Shown here piece by piece: positions 6,166 through 6,840 of a stretch of DNA of 6,840 nt. The stretch lies in contig JACMOE010000012.1 of assembly GCA_014378185.1 (NCBI GenBank), positions 1 to 6,840 of the forward strand. Reading direction: 5' to 3'. The stretch comes from Gemmatimonadaceae bacterium (GTDB lineage Bacteria > Gemmatimonadota > Gemmatimonadetes > Gemmatimonadales > Gemmatimonadaceae). A model generated the notes under the pieces. It saw nothing but the letters and a program-made list of their open reading frames with translations. It made no database searches and was not told where the DNA came from. A program made the position numbers and the translations under genes. Numbering within the stretch: position 1 is the first letter of the stretch; each line of letters opens with the position of its first letter.

Positions 6166-6717
6166 GTGACGCTCGCAATCCCGCACGACCAGGCCGCGCC
6201 CACGGATGCGGCGCTGTCGCTCGCTCGTGACGCATCGCGGTCTGCAGGGTTGTTCACCGGCGCTGGTGCCACGCGCGAGGAATTCCGATGTCATGACTGG
6301 AGTGTGTGCGGACTCGGTCCCCAGGCACAGTGGTCCCCCGCGCTCAGCTCCAGCGTGCTGCACATCCTGTGGTCTGCGTTTCCCAATCTCGTGCTGTGGG
6401 GCCCGGATCTCCTGGTACTCTACAATGACGCCTACCTCGACCTGATCGGGGTTGGCAAGGTGGCCGGACTCGGCCTTCCGGCGCGCGACGTGGCACCGCG
6501 CATCTGGGCACTCGTGTCGCCGGTGTATTCGCGAGTGCTCGCCGGCGAGACGCTGTCGCACGATGATGCCGAGCTCACCGTCTGCCGGAAGGGAGGCGAG
6601 GAGACGATCCGGCGCACATTGTCCTTCGCGCCCGTGCAGGACGAAGCCGGCAACGTACGGGGCGTGCTCGTGACCTTGTTCCACTCCGACCACTTGGTGC
6701 CCGACCGCGGGAACTGA
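6166..6717 (+). CDS. Stand-alone PAS-domain protein, resembling the sensor end of hybrid histidine kinases
   Basis: With a GTG start at 6166 this encodes 183 residues. AAGGA (6157-6161) lies just upstream and supports that start; a GTG at 6139 is an alternative. Residues 45-58 ('DWSVCGLGPQAQWS') resemble the 'DWS.TPLGP...W' lead-in of large bacterial PAS sensor kinases. After it comes a PAS fold: 'FPNLVLWGPDLLVLYNDAYLD' spans about 72-92, then helices to about 127, then 'RRTLSFAPVQDEAGNVRGVLVTLF' at about 149-172. The protein stops about 10 residues after the final PAS strand. No kinase, GAF, cyclase or DNA-binding domain is present, and the next gene starts within 83 bases, so nothing continues in another frame. 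Three cysteines (C42, C48, C140) are seen but no known cofactor motif. The 40-base gap to egtA suggests co-transcription. It may be a small sensor or adaptor, or a remnant of a larger kinase. Confidence 0.75.
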   Translation: MTLAIPHDQAAPTDAALSLARDASRSAGLFTGAGATREEFRCHDWSVCGLGPQAQWSPALSSSVLHILWSAFPNLVLWGPDLLVLYNDAYLDLIGVGKVAGLGLPARDVAPRIWALVSPVYSRVLAGETLSHDDAELTVCRKGGEETIRRTLSFAPVQDEAGNVRGVLVTLFHSDHLVPDRGN

Positions 6718-6725
6718 TCGCCGCA

Positions 6726-6744
6726 GCGCCAGCGTCGCTGGCGC
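6726..6744 (+). terminator. Hairpin, possible transcription terminator after the egt/PAS genes
   Basis: GCGCCAGC (6726-6733) and GCTGGCGC (6737-6744) are perfect complements around a GTC loop, giving an 8-bp GC-rich stem 9 bases after the PAS stop. The 3' flank (GGCTTCTGCCTTCC) is only mildly T-rich, so a classic Rho-independent terminator is not certain. Its position between two genes favours termination or 3'-end stabilisation. Confidence 0.4.
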
Positions 6745-6786
6745 GGCTTCTGCCTTCCTGAGGCCATCTCGCATCGGCCATCGCCC

Positions 6787-6793
6787 AGGAGGA
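6787..6793 (+). promoter_or_regulatory. Strong Shine-Dalgarno sequence fixing the start of the last gene
   Basis: AGGAGGA is a near-perfect anti-16S match, 7 bases before the ATG at 6800. It is the best ribosome-binding site in the window, and it sets the start of a gene of which only 13 codons are visible. Confidence 0.8.
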
Positions 6794-6799
6794 ACGATC

Positions 6800-6840
6800 A
6801 TGGCGCGAACAGACAATCCTTACGCCCGCACGTCGGCGAC
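6800..6840 (+). CDS. Start of an unidentified gene, cut by the right edge
   Basis: An ATG at 6800 with an excellent ribosome-binding site opens a frame reading 'MARTDNPYARTSA' before the window ends. The visible part is too short to assign a family. It has no signal peptide or membrane segment so far. The hairpin at 6726-6744 and the strong ribosome-binding site suggest it is expressed separately from the PAS gene. Confidence 0.6.
   Translation, partial: MARTDNPYARTSA

Noticed and set aside
5668..6816. A 382-codon minus-strand open frame opposite the egtA end and PAS gene
   Set aside because: The plus strand here has clear GCS2 and PAS motifs. The minus translation is Arg/Pro-rich without domains and would cross two plus-strand genes.

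Overview
The window looks like chromosomal DNA from a GC-rich, Gram-negative bacterium, most likely a member of Gemmatimonadota. This placement is an inference from three things together: RCC1-type 'YCWG' repeats, a short Omp85/BamA-like outer-membrane protein with one recognisable POTRA-like unit, and high GC at third codon positions with frequent GTG starts. No rRNA or marker gene is present to confirm it. No tRNA, insertion sequence, CRISPR array, phage gene or origin was seen.

Layout. (1) Positions 1 to about 260 on the minus strand carry the partial coding region of an RCC1-repeat protein that runs off the left edge. Its N-terminal side (about 261-497) is open but mostly unlike RCC1. (2) Positions 512-622 (+) encode a probable 36-residue single-pass membrane protein. 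It is followed by a gap (623-808) that may hold a second, doubtful mini-ORF. (3) About 809-2497 (+) is an Omp85/BamA-like outer-membrane protein with a signal peptide. (4) After a 124-base gap, 2622-6125 (+) is a compact ergothioneine operon in the order egtB (sulfoxide synthase), egtD (histidine trimethyltransferase), egtA (glutamate-cysteine ligase). egtB and egtD overlap by 8 bases (ATGCCTGA), and egtD and egtA overlap by 4 (ATGA). (5) A 183-residue PAS-only protein (6166-6717) follows 40 bases later. It resembles the N-terminal sensor of hybrid histidine kinases but has no output domain. (6) A hairpin (6726-6744) and a strong Shine-Dalgarno sequence precede the first 13 codons of another gene, cut by the right edge.

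How the core works. EgtD trimethylates histidine to hercynine. EgtA makes gamma-glutamylcysteine. EgtB, a non-haem iron enzyme, joins the two with O2 to give the gamma-glutamyl hercynylcysteine sulfoxide. EgtB keeps the three iron-binding histidines and the arginine/aspartate set known to bind gamma-glutamylcysteine, which agrees with egtA being in the operon. The next two steps (EgtC amidohydrolase and EgtE C-S lyase) are not encoded here and must be supplied elsewhere. The PAS protein directly downstream is the least explained part of the window.
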